The translations under genes were made by a program, and so were the position numbers. From Inia geoffrensis (Eukaryota > Chordata > Mammalia > Artiodactyla > Iniidae): DNA of 64,000 nt. Positions 11,728 to 25,607 of the stretch are shown piece after piece (the first letter of the stretch is position 1; each line of letters opens with the position of its first letter). The notes beneath the pieces are model-generated. The model saw nothing but the letters and a program-made list of their open reading frames with translations. It did no database searches and was not told the origin of the DNA. Location of the stretch: NCBI GenBank assembly GCA_036417435.1, contig JAZAQT010000221.1, positions 124,001 through 188,000 of the forward strand, written 5' to 3'.

Positions 11728-13462
11728 TTGGCCAAAAAGGGCGTATGCGTTTTTTCCTGAATATATTCAGGAAAAAACGCATACGCCCTTTTTGGCCAAG
11801 TGCATCACTGTCGAATTGCTGCCTCTTTCCTACGCTTTCAGAGCAATTCTTATGTACCCTCTGATATCTGTTTTCTGCAATTCTGCGTCGCGTTGAAGTC
11901 CTCTTCACAGCCTTCCTTCAATAAATTTTTGGATGATAGGGGTCATTTGGAACTCTGCAGGATTGTGAGTTACAGTGCCAAAAATCTCCTTTTCTCAACT
12001 CGCTTTCTTGTGAGCTGACCGAAAACCCGAAGAAATGCTTCAGGCCCTAAACTTGTTCCGGCATGGCACGCTGAGCCTTTGGTGAATTCTTCTTCCTGTA
12101 GGGAAATTAGAGTTCAATGTGCCTGTCCAAACACATCGAGTTAGCCGCTCATTCGTTCTCCTTATTCCTGTTCATCTTCCACGGAAATTGCAAACTGTGC
12201 CAAACAAGAGGTCAAAGGCACTGACTCTCCAAGTGCGGAGAATGTTAATATTGCATCTGGAACGGCGAACTCGAGTACCAGGGGGCTACAATGGCGATGA
12301 GTTTTAGAAATTTTGCCTGATCACTTCGTGGACCATATTCTGGGATTTCCATGCGTATTTTAGCTGAAGGATAAATCCCTTAAACGTGGAGATTTGGGAC
12401 CCGTGCAATGGGAACCATGCACCATTACCTCAAAGGGTCTGCATTCCCTCACCAATAGTATCAGCCCCAAGTGTCCAGCCTTATCTCTCCCCCAGCTGTG
12501 GATGTAGAGGTGGTAAATCCAAGATTCCTCACAAGCACTGAAGGACTTATTTAAGTATTTCTCTCTATTTGACAGTCCTTGTGTTTTCTTATTCAAATTT
12601 ATTTTTATAAGGGGATTTAGCTTATTTACACTGCTGTGTGTATGCTGCTGTACACAAATGATTTTCTTATGGAGACCTATAAATGTATGGGTTTTAATTT
12701 TCTTCATACTCAGGTATATTCCTGGGTTTTGAATACGGGGTGTAGAGTCCATTTGGTTGAGCAAGGAGTAGGTCTTGTCTAATATATATTTGGCTTATGG
12801 AATGGTATCTGTCCTAATGTCAACCTCTGGTTTTATGCAGCCTCCCCACTCTCCTTTCCCCTTAAGCAAGCATAAGTTTCTTTTGTAAATGTGAGACTCT
12901 GTTGTGTTTTGTAATGCAGTTCACACGTAGCCGTGTTTACAGTCCCGGTATTAGTGATATCTTATGATGTTTCTTTTTCTGTGTGACTTATTTCACTTAG
13001 AATCATCATAACTAAATCCTCTCATTATGCTGCTACAGGTCTGTTGCCATTGATTTCATTGTTGAGTGATATTCCATTGTAGGGATGTACCACAACTTCT
13101 ATATCCATTTTTCTCTTTCTGGGCTATTAAAGTTGTACCATAGTCAAGGATCCCGTACACAGAGCAGCCCCAAACTTTGGTGTGGCTGTGTCTTTTTCAT
13201 TTAAATTTTCCGAATCTATAGCACCATAAGTGGAAGTGCCCTAGGCTCTCTAGCTGGGTTTTTTCTTTGTTCCAGGAAACACCATCCACTTCTCCAGAGT
13301 TGCTGTTGGCAGTTTACATCCAGTCCATCAGCATAACAAGGCTGCCGGTTCTCCATGGCCTGTCCTGCCTCTCTGGATTTTACACTTTTTTCGGACGGCC
13401 CTTTGGATCGGTGGGAAGTGAGACTTCCTAGTAGTGCGGATTTCCATTGCAGGGTTGCTTGG
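11728..13462. repeat. Monomer 7, 1,735 bp, type B
   Basis: Perfect palindrome. One T is lost in gcctctttcctacg after the palindrome. CTCGAG and gctacaatgg are present. Counterpart at 22138. Confidence 0.95.
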
Positions 13463-15197
13463 TTGGCCAAAAAGGGCGTATGCGTTTTTTCCTGAATATA
13501 TTCAGGAAAAAACGCATACGCCCTTTTTGGCCAAGTGCATCACTGTCGAACTGCTGCCTCTTTTCCTACGCTTTCAGAGCAATTCTTATGTACCCCCTGA
13601 TATCTGTTTTCTGCAATTCTGTGTCGCGTTCAAGTCCTCTTCTCAGCCTTCCTTCAATAAATTTTTGGATGATAGGGGTCATTTGGAACTCTGCAGGATT
13701 GTGAGTTACAGTGCCAAAAATCTCCTTTTCTCAAGTCGCTTTCTTGTGAGCTGACCGCAAACCCGAAGAATTGCTTCAGGCCCTAATCTCGTTCCGGCAT
13801 GGCACGCTGAGCCATTGGTGAATTCTTCTTCCTGTAGGGAAATCAGAGTTCAATGTGCCCGTCCAAACACATCGAGTTAGCCGCTCATTCGTTCTCCTTA
13901 TTCCTGTTCATCTTGCACAGAAATTGCAAACTGTGCCAAACAAGAGGTCAAAGGCACTGACTCTCCAAGTGGGGAGAATGTTAATATCGCATCTGGAACG
14001 GCGAACTCTAGTACCAGGGGGCGAAAATGGCGATGAGTTTTAAAATTATGCCTGGTCACTTCGTGGACCATATTCTGGGTTTTCCATGCATATTTTAGCT
14101 GAAGGATAAATCCCTTAAACGTGGAGATTTGGGACCCGTGCAATGGGAACCATGCATCATTACCTCAAAGGGTCGGCATTCCCTCACCAATAGTATCAGC
14201 CCCGAGTGTCCAGCCTTATCTCTCCCACAGCTGTGGATGTAGAGGTGGTAAATCCAAGATTCCTCACAAGCCCTGAAGGACTTATTTAAGAATTTCTCTC
14301 TATTTGACATTCCTTGTGTTTTCTTTTTCAAATTTATTTTTATAAGGGGATTTAGCTTATTTACACTGTTGTGTGTATGCTGCTGTACACAAATGATTTT
14401 CTTATGGAGACGTATAAATATATGGGTTTTAATTTTCGTCATACTCAGGTATATTCCTGGGTTTTGAATACGGGGTGTATAGTCCATTTGGTTGAGCAAG
14501 GATTAGGTCTTGTCTAATATATATTTGGCTTATGGAATGGTATCTGTCCTAATGTCAACCTATGGTTTTATGCAGCCTCCCCACTCTCCTTTCCCCTTAA
14601 GCAAGCATAAGTTTCTTTTGTAAATGTGAGACTCTGTTGTGTTTTGTAATGCAGTTCACACGTAGCCGTGTTTACATTCCCGGTATTAGTGATATCTTAT
14701 GATGTTTCTTTTTCTGTGTGACTTATTTCACTTAGAATCATCGTAACTAAATCCACTCATTATGCTGCTACTGGTCTGTTGCCATTGATTTCATTGTTGA
14801 GTGATATTCCATTGTAGGGATGTACCACAACTTCTATATCCATTTTTCTCTTTCTGGGCTATTAAAGTTGTACCATAGTCAAGGCTCCCGTACACAGAGC
14901 AGCCCCAAACTTTTGTTTGGCTGTGTCTTTTTCATTTAAATTTTCCGAATCTATAGCACCATAAGTGGAAGTGCCCTAGGCTCTCTAGATTGGTTTTTTC
15001 TTTTTTCCAGGAAACACCATCCACTTCTCCAGAGTGGCTGTTGGCAGTTTACATCCAGTCCATCAGCAAAACAAGGCTGCCGGTTCTCCATGGCCTGTCC
15101 TGCCTCTCTGGATTTTACAATTTTTTCGGACGGCTCTTTGGATCGGTGGGAAGTGAGACTTCCTTGTAGTGCGGATTTCCATTGCAGGCTTGCTTGG
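13463..15197. repeat. Monomer 8, 1,735 bp, type A
   Basis: Perfect palindrome. CTCTAG near 14007 is followed by gcgaaaatgg and gagttttaaaatt. The BamHI site is lost near 14884. It carries cttgcacag near 13912, a marker also in monomer 10. Counterpart at 23873. Confidence 0.95.
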
Positions 15198-16931
15198 TTG
15201 GCCAAAAAGGGCGTATGCGTTTTTTCCTGAATATATTCAGGAAAAAACGCATACGCCCTTTTTGGCCAAGTGCATCACTGTCGAACTGCTGCCTCATTTC
15301 CTTCTCTTTCAGAGCAATTCTTATCTACCCCCTGATATCTGTTTTCTGCAATTCTGCGTCGCGTTCAAGTCCTCTTCACAGCCTTCCTTCAATAAATTTT
15401 TGGATGATAGGGGCCCTTTGGAACTGCAGGATTGTGAGTTACAGTTCCAAAAATCTCCTTTTCTCAACTCGCTTTCTTGTGAGCTGACCGCAAACCCGAA
15501 GAATTGCTTCAGGCCCTAATCTCGTTCCGCCATGGCACGCTGAGCTTTTGATGAATTCTTCTTCCTGTAGGGAAACCAGAGTTCAATGTGCCCGTCCAAA
15601 CACATCAAGTTAGCTGCTCATTCGTTCTCCTTATTCCTGTTCATCTTCCACAGAAATTGCAAACTCTGCCAAACAAGAGGTCAAAGGCACTGACTCTCCA
15701 AGTGGGGAGAATGTTAATATTGCATCTGCAACGGCAAACTCGAGTACCAGGGGGCTAAAATGGCGATGAGTTTTATAAATTGTGCCTGATCACATCGAGG
15801 ACCATATTCTGGGTTTTCCATGCATATTTTAGCTGAAGCATAAATCCCTTACACGTGGAGATTTGGGACCCGTGCAATTGGAACCATGCACCATTACCTC
15901 AAAGGGTCTGCATTCCCTCACCAATAGTATCAGCCCCAAGTGTTCAGCCTTATCTCTCCCCCAGCTGTGGATGTAGAGGTGGTAAATCCAAGATTCCTCA
16001 CAAGCCCTGAAGGACTTATTTTAGAATTTCTCTCTATTTGACAGTCCTTGTGTTTTCTTTTTCAAATTTATTTTTATAAGGGGATTTAGCTTATTTACAC
16101 TGCTGTGTGTATGCTGCTCTACACAAATGATTTTCTTATGGAGACCTATAAATGTATGGGTTTTAATTTTCTTCATAGTCAGGTATATTCCTAGGTTTTG
16201 AATACGGGGTGTTGAGTCCATTTGGTTGAGCAAGGATTAGGTCTTGTCTAATATATATTTGGCTTATGGAATGGTATCTGTCCTAATGTCAACCTCTGGT
16301 TTTATGCAGCCTCCCCACTCTCCTTTCCCCTTAAGCAAGCATAAGTTTCTTTTGTAAATGTGAGACTCTGTTGTGTTTTATAATGCAGTTCACACGTAGC
16401 CGTGTTTACATTCCCGGTATTAGTGATATCTTATGATGTTTCTTTTTCTGTGTGACTTATTTCACTTAGAATCATCATAACTAAATCCACTCATTATGCT
16501 GCTACTGGTGTGTTGCCATTGATTTCATTGTTGAGTGATATTCCATTGTAGGGATGTACCACAACTTCTATATCCATTTTTCTCTTTCTGGGCTATTAAA
16601 GTTGTACCATAGTCAAGGATCCCGTACACAGAGCAGCCCCAAACTTTGTTGTGGCTGTGTCTTTTTCATTTAAATTTTCCGAATCTATAGCACCATAAGT
16701 GGAAGTGCCCTAGGCTCTCTAGCTTGGTTTTTTCTTTGTTCCAGGAAACACCATGCACTTCTCCAGAGTTGCTGTTGGCAGTTTACATCCAGTCCATCAG
16801 CATAACAAGGCTGCCGGTTCTCCATGGCCTGTCCTGCCTCTCTGGATTTTACACTTTTTTCGGACGGCCCTTTGGATCGGTGGGAAGTGAGACTTCCTAG
16901 TAGTGCGGATTTCCATTGCAGGGTTGCTTGG
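15198..16931. repeat. Monomer 9, 1,734 bp, type C
   Basis: Perfect palindrome. CT is lost in ggaactgcagg. Private forms are gccctttgg and cacatcgagg (near 15792). Counterpart at 25608. Confidence 0.95.
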
Positions 16932-18665
16932 TTCGCCAAAAAGGGCGTATGCGTTTTTTCCTGAATATATTCAGGAAAAAACGCATACGCCCTTTTTGGC
17001 CAAGTGCATCACTGTCGAACTGCTGCCTCTTTTCCTACGCTTTCAGAGCAATTCTTATGTACCCCCTGATATCTGTTTTCTGCAATTCTGTGTCGCGTTC
17101 AAGTCCTCTTCTCAGCCTTCCTTCAATAAATTTTTGGATGATAGGGGTCATTTGGAACTCTGCAGGATTGTGAGTTACAGTGCCAAAAATCTCCTTTTCT
17201 CAAGTCGCTTTCTTGTGAGCTGACCGCCAACCCGAAGAATTGCTTCAGGCCCTAATCTCGTTCCGGCATGGCACGCTGAGCCATTGGTGAATTCTTCTTC
17301 CTGTAGGGAAATCAGAGTTCAATGTGCCCATCCAAACACATCGAGTTAGACGCTCATTCGTTCTCCTTATTCCTGTTCATCTTGCACAGAAATTGCAAAC
17401 TGTGCCAAACAAGAGGTCAAAGGCACTGACTCTCCAAGTGGGGAGAATGTTAATATCGCATCTGGAACGGCGACATCTAGTACCAGGGGGCTAAAATGGC
17501 GATGAGTTTATAATTTTGCCTGGTCACTTCGTGGACCATATTCTGGGTTTTCCATGCATATTTTAGCTGAAGGATAAATCCCTTAAACGTGGAGATTTGG
17601 AACCCGTGGAATGGGAACCATGCACCATTACCTCAAAGGGTCTGCATTCCCTCACTAATAGTATCAGCCCCAAGTGTCCAGCCTTATCTCTCCCCCAGCT
17701 GTGGATGTAGAGGTGGTAAATCCAAGATTCCTCACAAGCCCTGAAGGACTTATTTAAGAATTTCTCTCTATTTCACAGTCCTTGTGTTTTGTTTTTCAAA
17801 TTTATTTTTATAAGGGGATTTAGCTTATTGACACTGCTGTGTGTATGCTGCTGTACACAAATGATTTTCTTATGGAGACCTATAAATGTATGGGTTTTAA
17901 TTTTCTTCATAGTCAGGTATATTCCTAGGTTTTGAATATGGGGTGTTGAGTCCATTTGGTTGAGCAATGAGTAGGTCTTGTCTAATATATATTTGGCTTA
18001 TGGAATGGTATCTGTCCTAATGTCAACCTCTGGTTTTATGCAGCCTCCCCACTCTCCTTTCCCCTTAAGCAAGCATAAGTTTCTTTTGTAAATGTAAGAC
18101 TCTGTTGTGTTTTGTAATGCAGTTCACACGTAGCCGTGTTTACATTCCCGTTATTAGTGATATCTTATGATGTTTCTTTTTCTGTGTGACTTATTTCACT
18201 TAGAATCATCATAACTAAATCCTCTCATTATGCTGCTACTGGTGTGTTGCCATTGATTTCATTGTTGAGTGATATTCCATTGTAGGGATGTACCACAACT
18301 TCTATATCCATTTTTCTCTTTCTGGGCTATTAAAGTTGTACCATAGTCAAGGATCCCGTACACAGAGCAGCCCCAAACTTTGTTGTGGCTGTGTCTTTTT
18401 CATTTAAATTTTCCGAATCTATAGCACCATAAGTGGAAGTGCCCTAGGCTCTCTAGCTTGGTTTTTTCTTTGTTCCAGGAAACACCATGCACTTCTCCAG
18501 AGTGGCTGTTGGCAGTTTACATCCAGTCCATCAGCATAACAAGGCTGCCGGTTCTCCATGGCCTGTCCTGCCTCTCTGGACTTTACACTTTTTTCGGACG
18601 GCCCTTTGGATCGGTGGGAAGTGAGACTTCCTTGTAGTGCGGATTTCCATTGCAGGGTTGCTTGG
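16932..18665. repeat. Monomer 10, 1,734 bp, junction hybrid of the six-monomer unit
   Basis: The left part (to about 17389) matches the end of the unit (27342 onward, sharing ttcgcc in the palindrome and cttgcacag). The right part (from about 17457) matches the start of the unit (7047 onward, catctag). The exchange fell within 17390-17456. The palindrome has one mismatch. Confidence 0.95.
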
Positions 18666-20401
18666 TTGGCCAAAAAGGGCGTATGCGCTTTTTCCTGAAT
18701 ATATTCAGGAAAAAACGCATACGCCCTTTTTGGCCAAGTGCATCACTGTCGGACTGCTGCCTCTTTTCCTACGCTTTCAGAGTAATTCTTATGTACCCCC
18801 TGATATCTGTTTTCTGCAATTCTGCGTCGCGTTCAATTCCTCTTCTCAGCCTTCCTTCAATAAATTTTTGGATGATAGGGGTCATTTGGAACTCTGCAGG
18901 ATTGTGAGTTACAGTGCCAAAGATCTCCTTTTCTCAACTCGCTTTCTTGTGAGCTGACCGAAAACCCGAAGAATTGCTTCAGGCCCTAATCTCGTTCCGG
19001 CATGGCACGCTGAGCCATTGGTGAATTCTTCTTCCTGTAGGGAAATCAGAGTTCAATGTGCCCGTCCAAACACATCGAGTTAGCCGCTCATTCGTTCTCC
19101 TTAATCCTGTTCATCTTCCACGGAAATTGCAAACTGTGCCAAGCAAGAGGTCAAAGGCACTGACTCTCCAAGTGCGGAGAATGTTAATATTGCATCTGGA
19201 ATGGCGAACTCGAGTACCAGGGAGCTACAATGGCGATGAGTTTTAGAAATTTTGCCTGATCACTTCGTGGACCATATTCTGGGATTTCCATGCGTATTTT
19301 AGCTGAAGGATAAATCCCTTAAACGTGGAGATTTGGGACCCGTGCAATGGGAACCATGCACCATTACCTCAAAGGGTCTGCATTCCCTCACCAATAGTAT
19401 CAGCCCCAAGTGTCCAGCCTTATCTCTCCCCCAGCTGTGGATGTAGAGGTGGTAAATCCAAGATTCCTCACTAGCCCTGAAGGACTTATTTAAGAATTTC
19501 TCTCTATTTGACAGTCCTTGTGTTTTCTTTTTCAAATTTATTTTTATAAGGGGATTTATTTTATTGAAACTGCTGTGTCTATGCTGCTGTACACAAATGA
19601 TTTTCTTATGGAGACCTATAAATGTATGGGTTTTAATTTTCTACATAGTCAGGTATATTCCTAGGTTTTGAATATGGGGTGTTGAGTCCATTTGGTTGAG
19701 CAATGAGTAGATCTTTTCTAATATATATTTGGCTTATGGAATGGTATCTGTCCTAATGTCAAACTCTGGTTTTATGCAGCCTCCCCACTCTCCTTTCCCC
19801 TTAAGCAAGCATAAGTTTCTTTTGTAAATGTGAGACTCTGTTGTGTTTTGTAATGCAGTTCACACGTAGCCGTGTTTACATTCCCGGTATTAGTGATATC
19901 TTATGATGTTTCTTTTTCTGTGTGACTTATTTCACGTAGAATCATCATAACTAAATCCTCTCATTATGCTGCTACTGGTCTGTTGCCATTGATTTCATTG
20001 TTGAGTGATATTCCATTGTAGCGATGTACCACAACTTCTATATCCATTTTTCTCTTTCTGGGCTATTAAAGTTGTGCCATAGTCAAGGATCCCGTACACA
20101 GAGCAGCCCCAAACTTTGGTGTGGCTGTGTCTTTTTCATTTAAATTTTCCGAATCTATAGCACCATAAGTGGAAGTGCCCTAGGCTCTCTAGCTTGGTTT
20201 TTTCTTTGTTCCAGGAAACACCATCCACTTCTCCAGAGTGGCTGTTGGCAGTTTACATCCAGTCCATCAGCATAACAAGGCTGCCGGTTATCCATGGCCT
20301 GCCCTACCTCTCTGGATTTTACAATTTTTTCGGACGGCCCTTTGGATCGGTGGGAAGTGAGACTTCTTTGTAGTGCGGATTTCCATTGCAGGCTTGCTTG
20401 G
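18666..20401. repeat. Monomer 11, 1,736 bp, type B
   Basis: Copy of monomer 5 (offset 10,410), including its one-mismatch palindrome. Confidence 0.95.
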
Positions 20402-22137
20402 TTGGCCAAAAAGGGCGTATGCGTTTTTTCCTGAATATATTCAGGAAAAAACGCATACGCCCTTTTTGGCCAAGTGCATCACTGTCGAACTGCTGCCTCT
20501 TTTCCTACGCTTTCAGAGCAATTCTTATCTACCCCCTGATATCCGTTTTCAGCAATTCTGCGTCGCATTCAAGTCCTCTTCACAGCCTTCCTTCAATAAA
20601 TTTTTGGATGATAGGGGTCATTTGGAACTCTGCAGGATTGTGAGTTACAGTGCCAAAAATCTCCTTTTCTCAACTCGCTTTCTTGTGAGCTGACCGCAAA
20701 CCCGAAGAATTGCTTCAGGCCCTAATCTCGTTCCGGCATGGCACACTGAGCCTTTGGTGAATTCTTCTTCCTGTAGGGAAATCAGAGTTCAATGTGCCCG
20801 TCCAAACACATCGAGTTAGCCGCTCATTCGTTCTCCTTATTCCTGTTCATCCTCCACAGAAATTGCAAACTGTGCCAAACAAGGCGTCAAAGGCACTGAC
20901 TCTGCAAGTGGGGAGAATGTTAATATCCCATCTGGAACGGCGAACTCTAGTACCAGGGGACGAAAATGGCGATGAGTTTTAGAAATTGTGCCTGATCACT
21001 TCGTGGACCATATTCTGGGTTTTCCATGCATATTTTAGCTGAAGCATAAATCCCTTACACGTGGAGATTTGGGACCCGTGCAATTGGAACCATGCACCAT
21101 TACCTCAAAGGGTCTGCATTCCCTCACCAATAGTATCAGCCCCAAGTGTTCAGCCTTATCTCTCCCCCAGCTGTGGATGTAGAGGTGGTAAATCCAAGAT
21201 TCCTCACAAGCCCTGAAGGACTTATTTAAGAATTTCTCTCTATTTGACAGTCCTTGTGTTTTCTTTTTCAAATTTATTTTTATAAGGGGATTTAGCTTAT
21301 TTACACTGCTGTGTGTATGCTGCTATACACAAATGATTTTCTTATGGAGACCTATAAATGTATGGGTTTTAATTTTCTTCATAGTCAGGTATATTCCTAG
21401 GTTTTGAATACGGGGTGTTGAGTCCATTTCGTTGAGCAAGGAGTAGGTCTTGTCTAATATATATTTGGCTTATGGAATGGTATCTGTCCTAATGTCAACC
21501 TCCGGTTTTATGCAGCCTCCCCACTCTCCTTTCCCCTTAAGCAAGCATAAGTTTCTTTTGTAAATGTGAGACTCTGTTGTGTTTTATAATGCAGTTCACA
21601 CGTAGCCGTGTTTACATTCCCGGTATTAGTGATATCTTATGATGTTTCTTTTCTATGTGACTTATTTCACTTAGAATCATCATAACTAAATCCACTCATT
21701 ATGCCGCTACTGGTCTGTTGCCATTGATTTCATTGTTGAGTGATATTCCATTGTAGGGGATGTACCACAACTTCTATATCCATTTTTCTCTTTCTGGGCT
21801 ATTAAAGTTGTACCATAGTCAAGGCTCCCGTACACAGAGTAGCCCCAAACTTTGGTGTGGCTGTGTCTTTTTCATTTAAATTTTCCGAATCTATAGCACC
21901 ATAAGTGGAAGTGCCCTAGGCTCTCTAGCTTGTTTTTTTCTTTTTTCCAGGAAACACCATCCACTTCTCCAGAGTGGCTGTTGGCAATTTACATCCCGCC
22001 CATCAGCATAACAAGGCTGCCGGTTCTCCATGGACTGTCCTGCCTCTCTGGATTTTACACTTTTTTCGGACGGCCCTTTGGATCGGTGGGAAGTGAGACT
22101 GCCTTGTAGTGCAGATTTCCGTTGCAGGCTTGCTTGG
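20402..22137. repeat. Monomer 12, 1,736 bp, A/C mosaic
   Basis: Copy of monomer 6. It has two compensating homopolymer changes, a T run one shorter at 21649-21652 and a G run one longer at 21756-21759, so total length is unchanged. Confidence 0.95.
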
Positions 22138-23872
22138 TTGGCCAAAAAGGGCGTATGCGTTTTTTCCTGAATATATTCAGGAAAAAACGCATACGCCCTT
22201 TTTGGCCAAGTGCATCACTGTCGAATTGCTGCCTCTTTCCTACGCTTTCAGAGCAATTCTTATGTACCCTCTGATATCTGTTTTCTGCAATTCTGCGTCG
22301 CGTTGAAGTCCTCTTCACAGCCTTCCTTCAATAAATTTTTGGATGATAGGGGTCATTTGGAACTCTGCAGGATTGTGAGTTACAGTGCCAAAAATCTCCT
22401 TTTCTCAACTCGCTTTCTTGTGAGCTGACCGAAAACCCGAAGAAATGCTTCAGGCCCTAAACTTGTTCCGGCATGGCACGCTGAGCCTTTGGTGAATTCT
22501 TCTTCCTGTAGGGAAATTAGAGTTCAATGTGCCTGTCCAAACACATCGAGTTAGCCGCTCATTCGTTCTCCTTATTCCTGTTCATCTTCCACGGAAATTG
22601 CAAACTGTGCCAAACAAGAGGTCAAAGGCACTGACTCTCCAAGTGCGGAGAATGTTAATATTGCATCTGGAACGGCGAACTCGAGTACCAGGGGGCTACA
22701 ATGGCGATGAGTTTTAGAAATTTTGCCTGATCACTTCGTGGACCATATTCTGGGATTTCCATGCGTATTTTAGCTGAAGGATAAATCCCTTAAACGTGGA
22801 GATTTGGGACCCGTGCAATGGGAACCATGCACCATTACCTCAAAGGGTCTGCATTCCCTCACCAATAGTATCAGCCCCAAGTGTCCAGCCTTATCTCTCC
22901 CCCAGCTGTGGATGTAGAGGTGGTAAATCCAAGATTCCTCACAAGCACTGAAGGACTTATTTAAGTATTTCTCTCTATTTGACAGTCCTTGTGTTTTCTT
23001 ATTCAAATTTATTTTTATAAGGGGATTTAGCTTATTTACACTGCTGTGTGTATGCTGCTGTACACAAATGATTTTCTTATGGAGACCTATAAATGTATGG
23101 GTTTTAATTTTCTTCATACTCAGGTATATTCCTGGGTTTTGAATACGGGGTGTAGAGTCCATTTGGTTGAGCAAGGAGTAGGTCTTGTCTAATATATATT
23201 TGGCTTATGGAATGGTATCTGTCCTAATGTCAACCTCTGGTTTTATGCAGCCTCCCCACTCTCCTTTCCCCTTAAGCAAGCATAAGTTTCTTTTGTAAAT
23301 GTGAGACTCTGTTGTGTTTTGTAATGCAGTTCACACGTAGCCGTGTTTACAGTCCCGGTATTAGTGATATCTTATGATGTTTCTTTTTCTGTGTGACTTA
23401 TTTCACTTAGAATCATCATAACTAAATCCTCTCATTATGCTGCTACAGGTCTGTTGCCATTGATTTCATTGTTGAGTGATATTCCATTGTAGGGATGTAC
23501 CACAACTTCTATATCCATTTTTCTCTTTCTGGGCTATTAAAGTTGTACCATAGTCAAGGATCCCGTACACAGAGCAGCCCCAAACTTTGGTGTGGCTGTG
23601 TCTTTTTCATTTAAATTTTCCGAATCTATAGCACCATAAGTGGAAGTGCCCTAGGCTCTCTAGCTGGGTTTTTTCTTTGTTCCAGGAAACACCATCCACT
23701 TCTCCAGAGTTGCTGTTGGCAGTTTACATCCAGTCCATCAGCATAACAAGGCTGCCGGTTCTCCATGGCCTGTCCTGCCTCTCTGGATTTTACACTTTTT
23801 TCGGACGGCCCTTTGGATCGGTGGGAAGTGAGACTTCCTAGTAGTGCGGATTTCCATTGCAGGGTTGCTTGG
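22138..23872. repeat. Monomer 13, 1,735 bp, type B
   Basis: Copy of monomer 7 (offset 10,410). I saw no difference by eye. Confidence 0.95.
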
Positions 23873-25607
23873 TTGGCCAAAAAGGGCGTATGCGTTTTTT
23901 CCTGAATATATTCAGGAAAAAACGCATACGCCCTTTTTGGCCAAGTGCATCACTGTCGAACTGCTGCCTCTTTTCCTACGCTTTCAGAGCAATTCTTATG
24001 TACCCCCTGATATCTGTTTTCTGCAATTCTGTGTCGCGTTCAAGTCCTCTTCTCAGCCTTCCTTCAATAAATTTTTGGATGATAGGGGTCATTTGGAACT
24101 CTGCAGGATTGTGAGTTACAGTGCCAAAAATCTCCTTTTCTCAAGTCGCTTTCTTGTGAGCTGACCGCAAACCCGAAGAATTGCTTCAGGCCCTAATCTC
24201 GTTCCGGCATGGCACGCTGAGCCATTGGTGAATTCTTCTTCCTGTAGGGAAATCAGAGTTCAATGTGCCCGTCCAAACACATCGAGTTAGCCGCTCATTT
24301 GTTCTCCTTATTCCTGTTCATCTTGCACAGAAATTGCAAACTGTGCCAAACAAGAGGTCAAAGGCACTGACTCTCCAAGTGGGGAGAATGTTAATATCGC
24401 ATCTGGAACGGCGAACTCTAGTACCAGGGGGCGAAAATGGCGATGAGTTTTAAAATTATGCCTGGTCACTTCGTGGACCATATTCTGGGTTTTCCATGCA
24501 TATTTTAGCTGAAGGATAAATCCCTTAAACGTGGAGATTTGGGACCCGTGCAATGGGAACCATGCATCATTACCTCAAAGGGTCGGCATTCCCTCACCAA
24601 TAGTATCAGCCCCGAGTGTCCAGCCTTATCTCTCCCACAGCTGTGGATGTAGAGGTGGTAAATCCAAGATTCCTCACAAGCCCTGAAGGACTTATTTAAG
24701 AATTTCTCTCTATTTGACATTCCTTGTGTTTTCTTTTTCAAATTTATTTTTATAAGGGGATTTAGCTTATTTACACTGTTGTGTGTATGCTGCTGTACAC
24801 AAATGATTTTCTTATGGAGACGTATAAATATATGGGTTTTAATTTTCGTCATACTCAGGTATATTCCTGGGTTTTGAATACGGGGTGTATAGTCCATTTG
24901 GTTGAGCAAGGATTAGGTCTTGTCTAATATATATTTGGCTTATGGAATGGTATCTGTCCTAATGTCAACCTATGGTTTTATGCAGCCTCCCCACTCTCCT
25001 TTCCCCTTAAGCAAGCATAAGTTTCTTTTGTAAATGTGAGACTCTGTTGTGTTTTGTAATGCAGTTCACACGTAGCCGTGTTTACATTCCCGGTATTAGT
25101 GATATCTTATGATGTTTCTTTTTCTGTGTGACTTATTTCACTTAGAATCATCGTAACTAAATCCACTCATTATGCTGCTACTGGTCTGTTGCCATTGATT
25201 TCATTGTTGAGTGATATTCCATTGTAGGGATGTACCACAACTTCTATATCCATTTTTCTCTTTCTGGGCTATTAAAGTTGTACCATAGTCAAGGCTCCCG
25301 TACACAGAGCAGCCCCAAACTTTTGTTTGGCTGTGTCTTTTTCATTTAAATTTTCCGAATCTATAGCACCATAAGTGGAAGTGCCCTAGGCTCTCTAGAT
25401 TGGTTTTTTCTTTTTTCCAGGAAACACCATCCACTTCTCCAGAGTGGCTGTTGGCAGTTTACATCCAGTCCATCAGCAAAACAAGGCTGCCGGTTCTCCA
25501 TGGCCTGTCCTGCCTCTCTGGATTTTACAATTTTTTCGGACGGCTCTTTGGATCGGTGGGAAGTGAGACTTCCTTGTAGTGCGGATTTCCATTGCAGGCT
25601 TGCTTGG
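23873..25607. repeat. Monomer 14, 1,735 bp, type A
   Basis: Copy of monomer 8, with a single change at 24300 (t for c). Confidence 0.95.

Larger units (their letters stand above)
6980..17389. repeat. Six-monomer higher-order repeat, copy 1 (10,410 bp)
   Basis: This block matches the following block at a constant offset of 10,410 bases. Type order of its monomers is A-variant, B, A/C mosaic, B, A, C. Its left edge is set by the last mismatch at 6979 (a) against 17389 (g). Lengths 1736, 1736, 1735, 1735, 1734 and 1734 recur in the same order in copy 2. Confidence 0.93.
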
